Of a DNA stretch of 64,000 nt, positions 42,130 through 51,124 are shown in pieces. Below the pieces are notes generated by a model. The model was not told the DNA's origin and did no database searches. It saw only the letters and a program-made list of their open reading frames with translations. Origin of the DNA: CAXQZM01 sp965229645 (GTDB taxonomy: Bacteria > Pseudomonadota > Alphaproteobacteria > UBA7985); the NCBI GenBank assembly GCA_965229645.1, contig OZ245893.1:2480001-2544000 (forward strand). Reading direction: 5' to 3'. The translations under genes were made by a program, and so were the position numbers. Within the stretch, counting starts at the first letter, position 1. Each line of letters opens with the position of its first letter.

Positions 42130-42744
42130 ATGGAAAAATTGACCCAACACACGGGCATTGCCGCCCCGCTCGACCTCGTCAATGTCGATACCGACATGAT
42201 CATCCCCAAGCAGTATCTGAAGACTATTGCCCGCACGGGCCTGAAGGTCGGGCTGTTCGACGAGTTGCGGACGACCGCAACGGGGGAAACCATCGCCGAC
42301 TTTCCGCTCAATCAACCGCAGTACGCCGAGTCGAGCGTGCTGGTGGCAGGAGACAACTTCGGGTGCGGGTCGTCGCGCGAACACGCCCCCTGGGCCTTGC
42401 TTGATTGGGGGTTTCGGGTGATTATTGCGCCTTCGTTCGCCGATATTTTCTACAATAATTGCTTTAATAACGGCATTTTGCCGATCACACTCGATCAGGC
42501 GCAGGTCGATCTCCTGATGGCCGATGCCCACCAGGCGGGCCGCATCGCCGTCGATCTGGCACGCCAGGAAATCACCCGGCCGAACGGACAGGTCCTAACC
42601 TTTGCGATCGACCCAGGCCTCAAGCATCGCCTTATGGAGGGCCTGGACCCCATTGGGCTCACTTTGCAAAACGCCGCCGACATCACGGCGTTTGAGCAAG
42701 ACGACGACCGCGCCCGTCCCTGGGTCGGGCGGGTTGCAGCCTAA
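42130..42744 (+). CDS. leuD: 3-isopropylmalate dehydratase small subunit
   Basis: The small subunit (204 aa) of isopropylmalate isomerase in leucine synthesis; it contributes the swivel domain. VDTDMIIPKQYL (about residues 19-30), NFGCGSSREHAPWAL (about 78-92) and the IIAPSFADIFYNNCFNNG segment are the aconitase-swivel signatures. The large subunit LeuC is not adjacent. Its start is just after repeat g, whose other half was moved 6.1 kb away by IS insertion, so leuD may have lost its original upstream promoter. Confidence 0.95.
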   Translation: MEKLTQHTGIAAPLDLVNVDTDMIIPKQYLKTIARTGLKVGLFDELRTTATGETIADFPLNQPQYAESSVLVAGDNFGCGSSREHAPWALLDWGFRVIIAPSFADIFYNNCFNNGILPITLDQAQVDLLMADAHQAGRIAVDLARQEITRPNGQVLTFAIDPGLKHRLMEGLDPIGLTLQNAADITAFEQDDDRARPWVGRVAA

Positions 42745-42794
42745 CCTCCTTCGATGGCAGCGGGTCTCGGCCCCGCAAGTCGCAAGCGGTGCTT

Positions 42795-44423
42795 TTAGCC
42801 GCCGTGGTCTGCTAGGACCATCTGGCTCAGCTTTTCCCCGATCATGATCGCGGGGGCATTGGTATTGCCCGAGACGATTTCGGGCATGATCGAGCAGTCG
42901 GCGATCCGCAACCCCTGAACGCCATGAACCCGCAGGCGGGCATCGACCACCGCCTTGGGGTCTCGGCCCATCTTGCAGGTTCCCGTTTGGTGATAGATCG
43001 TGGTCGAGTTGTTGCGCGCCCAATCCAGAATGTCGGCGTCGCTCAAATCAGCGGTACTGGGGCGAAAATAGCTCGAGATCTTCGACTTCAAAGGTTCATG
43101 CTCGGCGATTTTGAGCGCGATTTTGATGCCCTCGACCAGGGTCTTCTGATCTCTTGGGGTCGCGAGATAGTTGGGATGCAGCGCGGGCTTCACCCTTGGG
43201 TCTGCGGAGGTCAGCGCCAAGTGTCCCCGGCTCTCGGGCCGCAACTGACAGACTGAGGCGGTGAAGGCGGAGAAGGGATGCACCCCTTCGCCTGGAGAAT
43301 CCGCGGACCAGGGTTGGATATGGAACTGGATGTCGGGCGTTTCCAGGGCGGGATCGGTCTTGAGGAACGCGGCGCCGAGAGACGCGGCCATGGTCATGGC
43401 CCCGCGCCGGGTGAGGGCGTATTGCAAGGCGATCTGGGCTTGCTGGAACAGGCCGCGCACCTCGTCGTTCAAAGTGCGCTCGCGCGTTTTGAACACAAGA
43501 CGCGCCTGCAAATGGTCTTGCAGGTTTTGCCCGACGCCAGGCAAGTGCGTGACCAGGCCGATGCCGTGGGTCGCCAAGTGGTCGCCGTCGCCGATGCCCG
43601 AGGTCATCAAAATGTGCGGGGACCCGATCGCGCCCGCGCTCAAAATCACCTCTGTTTTTGCATGCAAGCGCTGGGTCGCCCCGTGCGCGTCCACATAAGT
43701 AAGGCCCGTGGCGCGCGTGCCGTCAAAGACCAGCTGCACGGCCCCCGCGCGCGGCAGAACCGTCAAGTTCTTGCGGCGCTTAGCAGGATGCAGGAAGGCC
43801 GTGGCCGAACTACAGCGCAGGCCCCTGCGCGTCGTCAATTGGAAGTAGGACACGCCCTCTTGTTCGGGTCCGTTGTAGTCGTCAACATAGGCATAGCCTG
43901 CCGCCTGCGCCGCCGCAATCCAGGCATCGACAATAGGGCGTTTCACCGCCGTATCGGCAACATTCAGCCCGCCGCCCGTGCCGCGCAGGGCGTTGCCCCC
44001 ACGTTCAAAATTCTCCAGCCGCTTGAACAGGGGCAAGACCTCGTCCCAGCCCCAACCTTCGTTGCCCATCTGCCGCCAGCGGTCGTAGTCCTGCGGCTGG
44101 CCGCGCACATAGAGCAAACCGTTGAGGGACGAGGACCCTCCCATGACCTTCCCCCGCGGCCAGGCAATCGCGCGGCCATTGAGGCCAGGATCGGCAGCGG
44201 TTTCGTAGCACCAATCAAACCGCGGATTATGCATGGTGCGGAAATAGCCGACAGGGATATGGATCCAGGGCGAGCGATCCCATCCCCCCGCCTCCACCAC
44301 CGCGACGCGTACGGCAGGGCGCGCGCTCAATCGATTGGCAACGACGCACCCCGCAGACCCAGCGCCCACCACGATAAAATCGACTTCGCTTACGTTCGCG
44401 GTCTTGGTTCCTGATTTGACCAC
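42795..44423 (-). CDS. GMC-family FAD alcohol oxidoreductase
   Basis: A glucose-methanol-choline oxidoreductase (542 aa) resembling choline dehydrogenase. The Rossmann motif is VVGAGSAGCVVANRL (about residues 18-32). The GMC signature PRGKVMGGSSSLNGLLYVRG (about 89-108) and the C-terminal His-Asn region with YHQTGTCKMG are present. The substrate is unknown. It is divergent from the TRAP transporter and near an IclR regulator and a zinc alcohol dehydrogenase, so it may oxidise the imported compound. GTG 44423 is preceded by GGAGG. Confidence 0.92.
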   Translation of the reverse strand: MVKSGTKTANVSEVDFIVVGAGSAGCVVANRLSARPAVRVAVVEAGGWDRSPWIHIPVGYFRTMHNPRFDWCYETAADPGLNGRAIAWPRGKVMGGSSSLNGLLYVRGQPQDYDRWRQMGNEGWGWDEVLPLFKRLENFERGGNALRGTGGGLNVADTAVKRPIVDAWIAAAQAAGYAYVDDYNGPEQEGVSYFQLTTRRGLRCSSATAFLHPAKRRKNLTVLPRAGAVQLVFDGTRATGLTYVDAHGATQRLHAKTEVILSAGAIGSPHILMTSGIGDGDHLATHGIGLVTHLPGVGQNLQDHLQARLVFKTRERTLNDEVRGLFQQAQIALQYALTRRGAMTMAASLGAAFLKTDPALETPDIQFHIQPWSADSPGEGVHPFSAFTASVCQLRPESRGHLALTSADPRVKPALHPNYLATPRDQKTLVEGIKIALKIAEHEPLKSKISSYFRPSTADLSDADILDWARNNSTTIYHQTGTCKMGRDPKAVVDARLRVHGVQGLRIADCSIMPEIVSGNTNAPAIMIGEKLSQMVLADHGG

Positions 44424-44792
44424 TGCCTGCCTCCACCAGCCGCCCTGGGGGCAGCTTTTTGAATGGTTTCGTCTCGTTACCCTGTTCTTGGATCGAACGC
44501 ACGGTGCGCCGTCGCGGATCTATCGTGGGTTTGGGTCGCCCCTTCGCTGAACAAGGGGGGCTTTGTCGAGATCAATTCTCCTCTCAGTTGGTTTCTGCGT
44601 CAAAAAATGAGACAAAACGCGCTAGAAAATGTCTGAATCTGCGTTTTTTTGCGCTTGCTCCCTTGCACCGTCGCTGGAGTCATGCTGAATTGAGGACGAA
44701 ATTTGGCGGGCCAATCTGCCGAGTTGTCTTGGGGGGAGAGTGGAGCAGCTGGATGCGCCAGACGTTTCCGCACCCCGAATTAGGAGTAGATC
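44424..44792. promoter_or_regulatory. Divergent regulatory spacer between GMC oxidoreductase and TRAP operon
   Basis: A 369-bp stretch without genes. The most notable element is an imperfect inverted pair TGAGACA (44608-44614) and TGTCTGA (44630-44636), which could be an operator for the IclR regulator at 48549. This is a weak suggestion. No repeat copy is present. Confidence 0.35.
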
Positions 44793-46016
44793 ATGAAAGT
44801 ATCTCAAATCTTAGGTCAGGTATCGCGCCGCGATCTGATGCGCTTGACTGGCAAATTTGGCCTGACGGCAACCCTCATGGGCGCTGCGGCGGCCACGGGC
44901 GTCGCCAACTTGGCGCACGCTGTCGAGTCCTCGTACGAAAAACGCTACGCCAAGTCGGCAAAGCACACGCTAAAGTTCGGTGCAGCGGGCTTTAACCAAC
45001 GTAACTTGCTCATCGAACGGGCTGGGTGCTTGGAATTTGCGCGGGATTTGGAATCGCGTACCGACGGCGAAATCCAAGTTGAGTTCATCGGCGACAACCA
45101 AATTTGCGGCCAACTGTCCTGCGTGGAGAAGGCCCAGACGGGCGTCGTTGACATCTATGCAGCCTCGACCCAAAACTCCGCTGGCGGCGCGCCGTATCTG
45201 AATGTGCTGGACTATGCCTACATGTTCCCTAGCCGAGCGTCGCAATACTACTTCCTCTACAGCCCCGAATCGCAGCGGATCTTGCGCGATCCTTTTGAGC
45301 GTCGCCATGGCCTCAAGTTCTTGTTTTCGCACTGCGAATTGCGCGGCATCCAGATGGGCCAAACCTTCGCGGACAAGCCGACCGTTTCTTCTGTAGAAGA
45401 GCTGTTTGGCACCAAAAACCGCGTTACGGGAACCCAACTGGGTCGCATCGCCATGCGCCTTCTAAACCTGAACCCGACGCCGGTGGCATGGGAAGAAACG
45501 CTGGACGGCCTGCGGCAAGGCCTGATCGACGGCGCCGAAACGTGGGCTTCCGCGGTCGCCTACGCCAACATGTCGCCCGTTGTCTCGCAGTGCGTTGACT
45601 TGCGGTTCTTCTGCGGCACCGAGCATACAGCCATGTCGGCAGAAACGTTTGATTCCCTCGACGGCTATCTGCAAGACGCGGTCATGGAATCCGCGTACCT
45701 GGCGCAGGTCCATGTTCAGGCCGCTAACGAGGCGGCGCTGGTCAACACCGTTGGCTTCTCCAACCCGCAACTGCCCAATACCATCTTCGCGCAGAACGAT
45801 GTCCGTGTTGCCAGCCTGTCGGATGAGCAGGTTCGCATGGCCGAAGAGATGTGTTCGCCTGAATTCCAGCCCGCTGAGTGGGAAGAGTGGCGCGAGCGTA
45901 TCAACGGCTGGGCTGGAGGTATCGATACCTACCAGGAGATTTACGACATCGCGCGTGAAATTCCCGCCGATACTCTGGCAGAAAATGTCGAACCGCGTCG
46001 CTGGTGGAAGGCCTAA
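44793..46016 (+). CDS. dctP: TRAP transporter substrate-binding protein (DctP type)
   Basis: A periplasmic solute-binding protein (407 aa), probably carboxylate-specific. A twin-arginine-like leader (SRRDLMRLTGKFGLTATLM, about residues 11-29, cut after LAHA) suggests Tat export. The DctP pattern continues with HTLKFGAAGF, IQVEFIGDNQICGQLSC and the central GTKNRVTGTQLGRI. WEETLDGLRQGLIDGAETW is the canonical ligand-region motif. The mature protein is longer than usual and has several Cys. The stop TAA overlaps repeat copy h. Ligand unknown. Confidence 0.92.
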   Translation: MKVSQILGQVSRRDLMRLTGKFGLTATLMGAAAATGVANLAHAVESSYEKRYAKSAKHTLKFGAAGFNQRNLLIERAGCLEFARDLESRTDGEIQVEFIGDNQICGQLSCVEKAQTGVVDIYAASTQNSAGGAPYLNVLDYAYMFPSRASQYYFLYSPESQRILRDPFERRHGLKFLFSHCELRGIQMGQTFADKPTVSSVEELFGTKNRVTGTQLGRIAMRLLNLNPTPVAWEETLDGLRQGLIDGAETWASAVAYANMSPVVSQCVDLRFFCGTEHTAMSAETFDSLDGYLQDAVMESAYLAQVHVQAANEAALVNTVGFSNPQLPNTIFAQNDVRVASLSDEQVRMAEEMCSPEFQPAEWEEWRERINGWAGGIDTYQEIYDIAREIPADTLAENVEPRRWWKA

Positions 46017-46175
46017 TACCAGCGGCCATTGATAAAGACTTTTATGTTCGCTGGTATAAGGGCCGCGACTGCGGCCCCCGTAGCGGCCCCGAGAATAGCG
46101 CGAAAGCGCCTCGGGGTATGAGCGGAGGCCCCGTCGGAGGCGAAACGCGAAGCGTTTCTGCCGTGAGACACAGAA
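46016..46175 (+). repeat. Multi-hairpin repeat, short form, 3'-truncated (copy h)
   Basis: A forward copy starting at the dctP stop (TAATACCAGCGG). Hairpin A, GGGCCGC, CCCCGAG with inner GCGC-GAAA-GCGC, and GAAACGC-GAA-GCGTTTC are present. It ends near GAGACACAGA, without the A/T-rich terminal stem. Confidence 0.92.
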
Positions 46176-46202
46176 AGACTATTGTTGAACCCAAATACGG
46201 GC

Positions 46203-46234
46203 GGCGGGACTTTTCAGTCCCGCCGTTTTTCTTT
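46203..46234 (+). terminator. Intrinsic-terminator-like hairpin between dctP and dctQ
   Basis: GGCGGGACT, loop TTTC, AGTCCCGCC, then GTTTTTCTTT. It has 9-bp GC-rich arms and a U-run in the sense of the TRAP operon. It would partly stop transcription after dctP, keeping the binding protein more abundant than the permeases. Confidence 0.85.
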
Positions 46235-46319
46235 AGATCAGGGGTGCTCAAAGGCCGTCCGAAGAAGGTGGATGGGCCGATGAAGTTTGAAAGATGCTCG
46301 TGAGTTTGGGAGGCGTGCT

Positions 46320-47096
46320 GTGGCAGTTTTTGGTGAAATGTGGACCATCCTGGCCGAATTCTGGGCCCTCGTGTCCGAAGTTGCGGGTGGGGAAAAGTAT
46401 CCGACCTACTTTCCGTTGCAGCGGGCTATGCGCTCCTCTGGGGCTTGGGGTTTGGGCCTGATTTTGGTCGTGGGCGGGGGCGCCTTGGTGCAACTCGTTT
46501 ATCGGCGCGTGCCCGCCATCGCGCGCAATCTAGAACGCTCGGTCATGATCGTGTCTTACCTGATCATGGCGGGGATCATTTGCGCCTCGGTCATTCGCGA
46601 GTTCTTCTTTGACATGCTGGCCCCTGCGGGCGCACGCGGGGAGTTGGGCGCGCTGACCCAGCCAATCTACGCCTTTCTCAATGCCTACCCCTTGGGTTGG
46701 GCGACGACGATTCCCCCGATCATGTTCATGATCTTGGTCTGGTTTGCCTGTTCCTACAACGTCGGCACGCGCTCGCACCTGGCGTTCAGCGAATTTCGTA
46801 TGAAGTTGCCGCGCCAGGGCCAGCTTGCTTGCCTGACGCTCGATATGGTGCTGTGGCTCAGTTTTGCCTGGATTGTCATCGTCGGGGGTTTTCAGATTAC
46901 CTTAAACAGCGCGGCGAACAGCGCTTTCGTGGACGACACCAACTCCCGCCTCATGCTGTGGTGGTTTGTCATCTTGGTGCCCTTGTCATTCATCCTCTTG
47001 AGCGGCCGGGCCATCGGGGTCTGGCTGGATGATCTTAGGCGCTATCGTGACGGTGATCAAATGGTCGAAACGTTTGCCATAGGCGGGGGGGACTAG
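46320..47096 (+). CDS. dctQ: TRAP transporter small permease (DctQ type)
   Basis: The small integral-membrane subunit (about 258 aa), larger than the usual 160-220. Four or more hydrophobic segments are seen, for example GLGLILVVGGGALVQLVY, VMIVSYLIMAGIICASV and LLWFA-type helices near the C terminus. It is assigned mainly by its place between dctP and dctM and by the membrane pattern. I chose GTG 46320, with GGGAGG 7 nt upstream; TTG 46287 would add 11 residues. It ends 4 bp before dctM. Confidence 0.85.
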   Translation: MAVFGEMWTILAEFWALVSEVAGGEKYPTYFPLQRAMRSSGAWGLGLILVVGGGALVQLVYRRVPAIARNLERSVMIVSYLIMAGIICASVIREFFFDMLAPAGARGELGALTQPIYAFLNAYPLGWATTIPPIMFMILVWFACSYNVGTRSHLAFSEFRMKLPRQGQLACLTLDMVLWLSFAWIVIVGGFQITLNSAANSAFVDDTNSRLMLWWFVILVPLSFILLSGRAIGVWLDDLRRYRDGDQMVETFAIGGGD

Positions 47097-47100
47097 ACCC

Positions 47101-48516
47101 ATGGAAATTTTCTCTGATTCAACACTCATCGTTCTGATTTCGCTGCTGGCGACCTTCATATTCTTGCTCGGCGTACCCGTATTTCTGGTCATCGCCCTCT
47201 GGGTCGTGGGTTGCGGGATGGTGATCGATCAGGCGATTATCAACGTATCGTCCGAAACCATTTACGCCTTTTCCAAGGGCTTCGCCCTGCTCGCCATGCC
47301 GCTGTTCATTTTGACGGGGGATTTGATTGCGCAGTCGGGAATCGCCCGGCGCATGGCGAATTTTGCTTACGCGGGCCTAGGCTGGATCCGCGGGGGCCTG
47401 GGCATGGCGACCATTGGGGCGTGCGGCCTGTTCGCCGCCATCTCGGGGTCCAATTCTGCCACCACGGCCACCATTGGGCGCATGCTGCATCCCGAACTGG
47501 TCAAGGGCGGCTACGATGAGCGGTTTTCGGCGGCGACCTCGGCCGCGGGTGGTACCGTCGGCATTATCATTCCGCCGTCGATCATCTTCATCGTCTACGG
47601 TTTTTTGATGAACCTGCCCGTGTCGGTCTTGTTCATTGCGGGCATCCTCCCTGGTATCTTGATGGTGCTGGCCATGCAATTTTCGTGCTGGTTCATCGCT
47701 TGGCGCAACGGTTGGGGACATCTGCTCCAGTTTAATGCAATTCGCTTTTTCAAAACCGCTTTTGGCGCCTGGCTGGGTTTCGCGGCCATCGGGCTGGTCT
47801 TGTGGGGCATCTATACGGGCAAATTCTCACCGACGCAGGCGGCGGGAGTCACCGTGGGGTTCTGTATCCTCGTCGGCTTGATTTGCCTGCCGCTGAACCG
47901 CAGGTTCGGCGATGGGCAGGAGGACGCCGATGCCCTCAACCGCGGGGTCGGCCAGATGGCCATGGTCCAGGGGTTTCGCGTGCGCGATGTGCCAAAAATC
48001 ACCTTTCGGTCCGCCCAAATCACAGGCGTGTTGGCGCCGCTGATCGCGATTTCGATCCTCATGCAGCAAATCCTGTCCGACATGGGCGCCAAAGATACGA
48101 TTGAGGCTTTCGTGACCTCCGCTGGTGGCTACTACGCTGTCCTGCTCATATCCATGCTCATCGTCTACGTAACGGGGATGATCGTCGAATCCCTGCCAGT
48201 GACGATCATCTTGGCGCCGATCCTGGCCCCCATCGCCTTGCAAACGGGCATTGATCCGATTCACTTCTCGGTCGTGTTCTTGGTTGGGGCCTCCATCGGC
48301 TTTATCACCCCACCCTACGGTCTCAATCTCTACGTTGCATCGGGGGTCACAGGTGTGCCCTATTTCCGACTCTTGCGATACACGTTCCCGTATTTGATCG
48401 CGCTTTTGGCTGTTTGGTTCGTGGTGGCCTTCGTGCCGACCCTCTCGACCATTTTGACCCACTGCGCGGATGGGGTGGAGGGCGCAAGCTGCTACACCCC
48501 GCCAGTGATCAGATAG
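47101..48516 (+). CDS. dctM: TRAP transporter large permease (DctM type)
   Basis: The large permease (471 aa), driving sodium- or proton-coupled uptake. Twelve or so membrane helices are expected. DctM hallmarks include PLFILTGDLIAQSGIARRM (about 67-85), FAAISGSNSATTATIGRM (about 118-135), the re-entrant GGTVGIIIPPSIIFIVYG, and the later ILAPILAPIALQTGIDPIHF and FITPPYGLNLYVASG. It is in one operon with dctP and dctQ, and the IclR regulator follows. Confidence 0.95.
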   Translation: MEIFSDSTLIVLISLLATFIFLLGVPVFLVIALWVVGCGMVIDQAIINVSSETIYAFSKGFALLAMPLFILTGDLIAQSGIARRMANFAYAGLGWIRGGLGMATIGACGLFAAISGSNSATTATIGRMLHPELVKGGYDERFSAATSAAGGTVGIIIPPSIIFIVYGFLMNLPVSVLFIAGILPGILMVLAMQFSCWFIAWRNGWGHLLQFNAIRFFKTAFGAWLGFAAIGLVLWGIYTGKFSPTQAAGVTVGFCILVGLICLPLNRRFGDGQEDADALNRGVGQMAMVQGFRVRDVPKITFRSAQITGVLAPLIAISILMQQILSDMGAKDTIEAFVTSAGGYYAVLLISMLIVYVTGMIVESLPVTIILAPILAPIALQTGIDPIHFSVVFLVGASIGFITPPYGLNLYVASGVTGVPYFRLLRYTFPYLIALLAVWFVVAFVPTLSTILTHCADGVEGASCYTPPVIR

Positions 48517-48548
48517 GCAACCCTGGCGTCGGGGCAGGGAGTCATCCC

Positions 48549-49337
48549 TTGGAGTCCGCCGAACCCGACGAAGGGGCCGACCTGCTCGCGCCCAATCTAA
48601 GAGCGCTTGCGATTTTGGAGGCGACTGCCGCGGCGGGGACCTCAGTCACGCCGGCGGAGGTCGGGCGCGCCGTCGGGTTGCCGCGACCGACCGCCTATCG
48701 CCTCATGCACGCCATGGAATCGGCGGGTTTCCTGTCCCGCGATCTCGACGGCAAGCGCTACGCCCCCTCACGGCGTAGTCGTCTGGTCGCGATCAATACC
48801 TTATCGTCCGACCGGTTGCGGGCCGCGCGGCTCGCGGTGCTGCGTACTTTGGCGGAGGAAATTGGCGAGACCTGCAACATCGCTGTGCCCGACCGCACCT
48901 CGATGATCTATCTGGACCGGTTCGAAACCAGTTGGCCCTTGCGCATTGAACTGCCGATTGGCTCCGCTGTTCCCTTGCACTGCACCGCCAGCGGCAAAGT
49001 TTATTTGAGCCAGCTGCGCGCCAAACAGCGCCAGATCACCATCGACAAAATGCCGCTGACCCCGCACACAAGCAAGACCGTTCAGCAAAGCGCCGTGCTA
49101 GCCGCCGAAATCGCGCTGACAAAGCGGCAGGGCTTCGCGGTCGATGACGAGGAGTTCTTGGACGGCATGATCGCCGTCGGCGTTCCCGTGCTCGGTCCCA
49201 ATCGGCGCCTGTTCTGCACCTTGTCGTTTCACGCGGTCAAGCAGCGGATGAGCCTGGATCGAGCGCTCACCTTCGTACCGTTGTTGAAATCGGCGTCCAA
49301 CGAACTGGCCAAATTGGCAGAACGGCCCCCTACCTGA
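48549..49337 (+). CDS. IclR-family transcriptional regulator
   Basis: An IclR regulator (about 262 aa): N-terminal winged helix (about residues 18-75, with VTPAEVGRAVGLPRPTAYRL) and a C-terminal effector domain with PLHCTASGKVYLSQL and GFAVDDEEFLDGMIAVGVPV. It probably controls the TRAP and oxidoreductase genes around it in response to the imported substrate. The start is likely TTG 48549, with GCAGGGAG 8 nt upstream. Longer readings overlap dctM and add unrelated residues. Its TGA stop overlaps the left end of repeat copy i. Confidence 0.9.
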   Translation: MESAEPDEGADLLAPNLRALAILEATAAAGTSVTPAEVGRAVGLPRPTAYRLMHAMESAGFLSRDLDGKRYAPSRRSRLVAINTLSSDRLRAARLAVLRTLAEEIGETCNIAVPDRTSMIYLDRFETSWPLRIELPIGSAVPLHCTASGKVYLSQLRAKQRQITIDKMPLTPHTSKTVQQSAVLAAEIALTKRQGFAVDDEEFLDGMIAVGVPVLGPNRRLFCTLSFHAVKQRMSLDRALTFVPLLKSASNELAKLAERPPT

Positions 49338-49532
49338 TACCAGCGGCGACCCAGAATGACTTTTATGATCGCTGGTATAGGGCCGCGACCGTGGCCCCCG
49401 CAGCGGCCCCGAGATCAGCGCGAAAGCGCCTCGGGGTTTAAGCGAAGGCCCCGTCGGAGGCGAAACGCGAAGCGTTTCTGCCGCGAGACACAAAACGGTC
49501 ATAAATGCGTCAGCTTTTATGACCGTTGGTAT
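49337..49532 (+). repeat. Multi-hairpin repeat, short form (copy i)
   Basis: A complete 196-bp forward copy between iclR and the alcohol dehydrogenase. The terminal stem differs from all others: GGTCATAAA pairs with TTTATGACC, so two changes are matched by compensatory changes on the other arm. The left end overlaps the iclR stop (TGATACCA). Confidence 0.94.
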
Positions 49533-49552
49533 AAATTCCAAAGGATCATCGA

Positions 49553-50590
49553 ATGCGCGCAGCCGTGGTAAGAGACTTCAATGCGGACCTGTCGATCGAG
49601 GACGTGCCCGACCCGATTTGCCCCGACAACGGGGTGGTCTTGCAAGTTGCGGCGTGCGGCGTGTGCCGATCTGACCACCATGGGTGGACGGGCAACCATC
49701 CCCGCATCAAGAACGGGTCGATCTTGGGCCACGAGTACTGCGGTACGGTGGTGGCTGCGGGCCCCAAGGCCCGCCACCAAATCGGTGACCGTTTGATCGC
49801 GCCTTTTATCCTAGGGTGCGGCCAGTGCGGGGCGTGTCAAACAGGCGTGTCGAATAACTGCCCCGATCAGATTGCCCCCGGCTTCACCCATCCTGGCGCT
49901 TACGCGACCCACATAGCTGTGCCCTTTGACCACAACTTGGTACCCCTGCCCGCGACCATGTCGGTGGCTTTGGCCGCGAGCCTGGGCTGCCGTGTCACCA
50001 CGGCGTGGCACGCCCTAACCGATCGCGCCCAAGTCCGCGCGGGCGAATGGGTCGCCATCCACGGAACAGGAGGAATTGGCCTAGCGGCCCTGCTGCTCGC
50101 CAAAATGCTCGGCGCGCAGGTGGTGGCGGTCGATGTGGTCGAGGCCAAGCTGGACCACGCCAAGCGCATGGGCGCCGACGCCGTGGTCAACGCTGCCGCA
50201 ACCGACGCTGCGCCAGCGATCCGTGACCTGACAGGCGGCGGCGCCCAGGTGTCGATTGAGGCCTTGGGCATCGAGGCAACGACCAATGCGTCCCTGGAAT
50301 GCCTGGGCACGCTGGGCCGGCACGTCCATGTCGGCGCTGCCTTGGGGCCGAACGCGACCATGCAGATCAACATGAGCGCGATTTACATGAAAAACCTCGC
50401 CGTATACGGTACCCGCGGCATGCCCGCCTGGAAATACCCCGCCCTCTTAGGCCTGATCGAACGCGGTCAGGTGGATCTAGGCCCCATGGTAGCGCGGGAA
50501 GTTCCCCTAAGCGGTGCCAGCGCCGAATTGCGCGCCATGAACGGCCCAACTGACCCAGGGACCGCGGTCATTACCGACTTTGAGACCTAA
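49553..50590 (+). CDS. Zinc-dependent alcohol dehydrogenase
   Basis: A medium-chain dehydrogenase/reductase (345 aa). Catalytic zinc ligands are in CGVCRSDHHGW (about residue 37) and GHEYCG (His and Glu, about 62). The structural zinc site has CGQCGACQTGVSNNC (about 91-105). The cofactor motif is GTGGIGLAALLLAKML (about 171-186). The substrate is unknown. It may act with the divergently oriented GMC oxidoreductase on the TRAP-imported compound. The TAA stop overlaps repeat copy j. Confidence 0.94.
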   Translation: MRAAVVRDFNADLSIEDVPDPICPDNGVVLQVAACGVCRSDHHGWTGNHPRIKNGSILGHEYCGTVVAAGPKARHQIGDRLIAPFILGCGQCGACQTGVSNNCPDQIAPGFTHPGAYATHIAVPFDHNLVPLPATMSVALAASLGCRVTTAWHALTDRAQVRAGEWVAIHGTGGIGLAALLLAKMLGAQVVAVDVVEAKLDHAKRMGADAVVNAAATDAAPAIRDLTGGGAQVSIEALGIEATTNASLECLGTLGRHVHVGAALGPNATMQINMSAIYMKNLAVYGTRGMPAWKYPALLGLIERGQVDLGPMVAREVPLSGASAELRAMNGPTDPGTAVITDFET

Positions 50591-50789
50591 CACCAACGGC
50601 GAAAAAAGTTGACACTTTTTTCGCCGTTTTGTGTCTCACGGCAGAAACGCTTCGCGTTTCGCCTCCGACGGGGCCTTCGCTTATACCCCGAGGCGCTTTC
50701 GCGCTATTCTCGGGGTCGCTACGGGGGCCGCAGTCGCGGCCCTTATTATACCAGCGAACATAAGAGTCATTCTCATTCGCCGCTGGTAT
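50590..50789 (-). repeat. Multi-hairpin repeat, short form (copy j)
   Basis: A complete 200-bp reverse copy beginning ACACCAACGG at the dehydrogenase stop. The terminal stem has GGCGAAAAAAG paired with CTTTTTTCGCC, a compensatory swap relative to copies a and b. A short ATT insertion is seen near the CTTATTATACCAGCG end. The right end is 12 bp from the mntA remnant, so it lies between convergent genes. Confidence 0.93.
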
Positions 50790-50800
50790 AAGACCAGTTG

Positions 50801-51124
50801 TCATGCCTGCGGAAACGGAACGCGCTGGCGCGGGACTAGAGCCCGAAAAGTTGGCGAGGCTTTGCTGAAATCAATCACATCGACCCTGAAGGGCAGCAGG
50901 GCCTCAGAAAAGGCCTCACGCAACTCGATCAGGGTCTCATCGCGCACCAGTTCGTCGCCTTCGAGCGCCAGATCAAGGTCAGAAAACGGCTTGACCGTGC
51001 CGCCTACGCGGCTGCCATAGGCCCAAACTTAAACCGAAGCAGGCAGATGCGCCCGCAATATATCTTGGATGAGCTTTTGATGTGCGGGGGCTATGTCAAT
51101 TTGTCCGATCTCTGGTTTCGTCAA
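50801..51124 (-). pseudogene. mntA: MntA-type nucleotidyltransferase antitoxin, interrupted by TAA
   Basis: A minimal nucleotidyltransferase of the HEPN-MNT module. The frame from TTG 51124 (overlapping the hepT stop) reads KPEIGQIDIAPAHQK, then a TAA at codon 32 (51029-51031), then VWAYGSRVGGTVKPFSDLDL with the complete GSx(8)SDxD active-site motif, and VDVIDFSKASPTFRALV. A single base change would explain the stop. In intact modules MntA modifies HepT by adding AMP residues and neutralises it. Sequencing error, recoding or an internal start cannot be excluded. Confidence 0.75.

Noticed and set aside
43278..44414. A 378-codon plus-strand frame antisense to the GMC oxidoreductase
   Set aside because: A shadow frame of a confident gene; it ends in the same region as the GMC start and has no domain signature.
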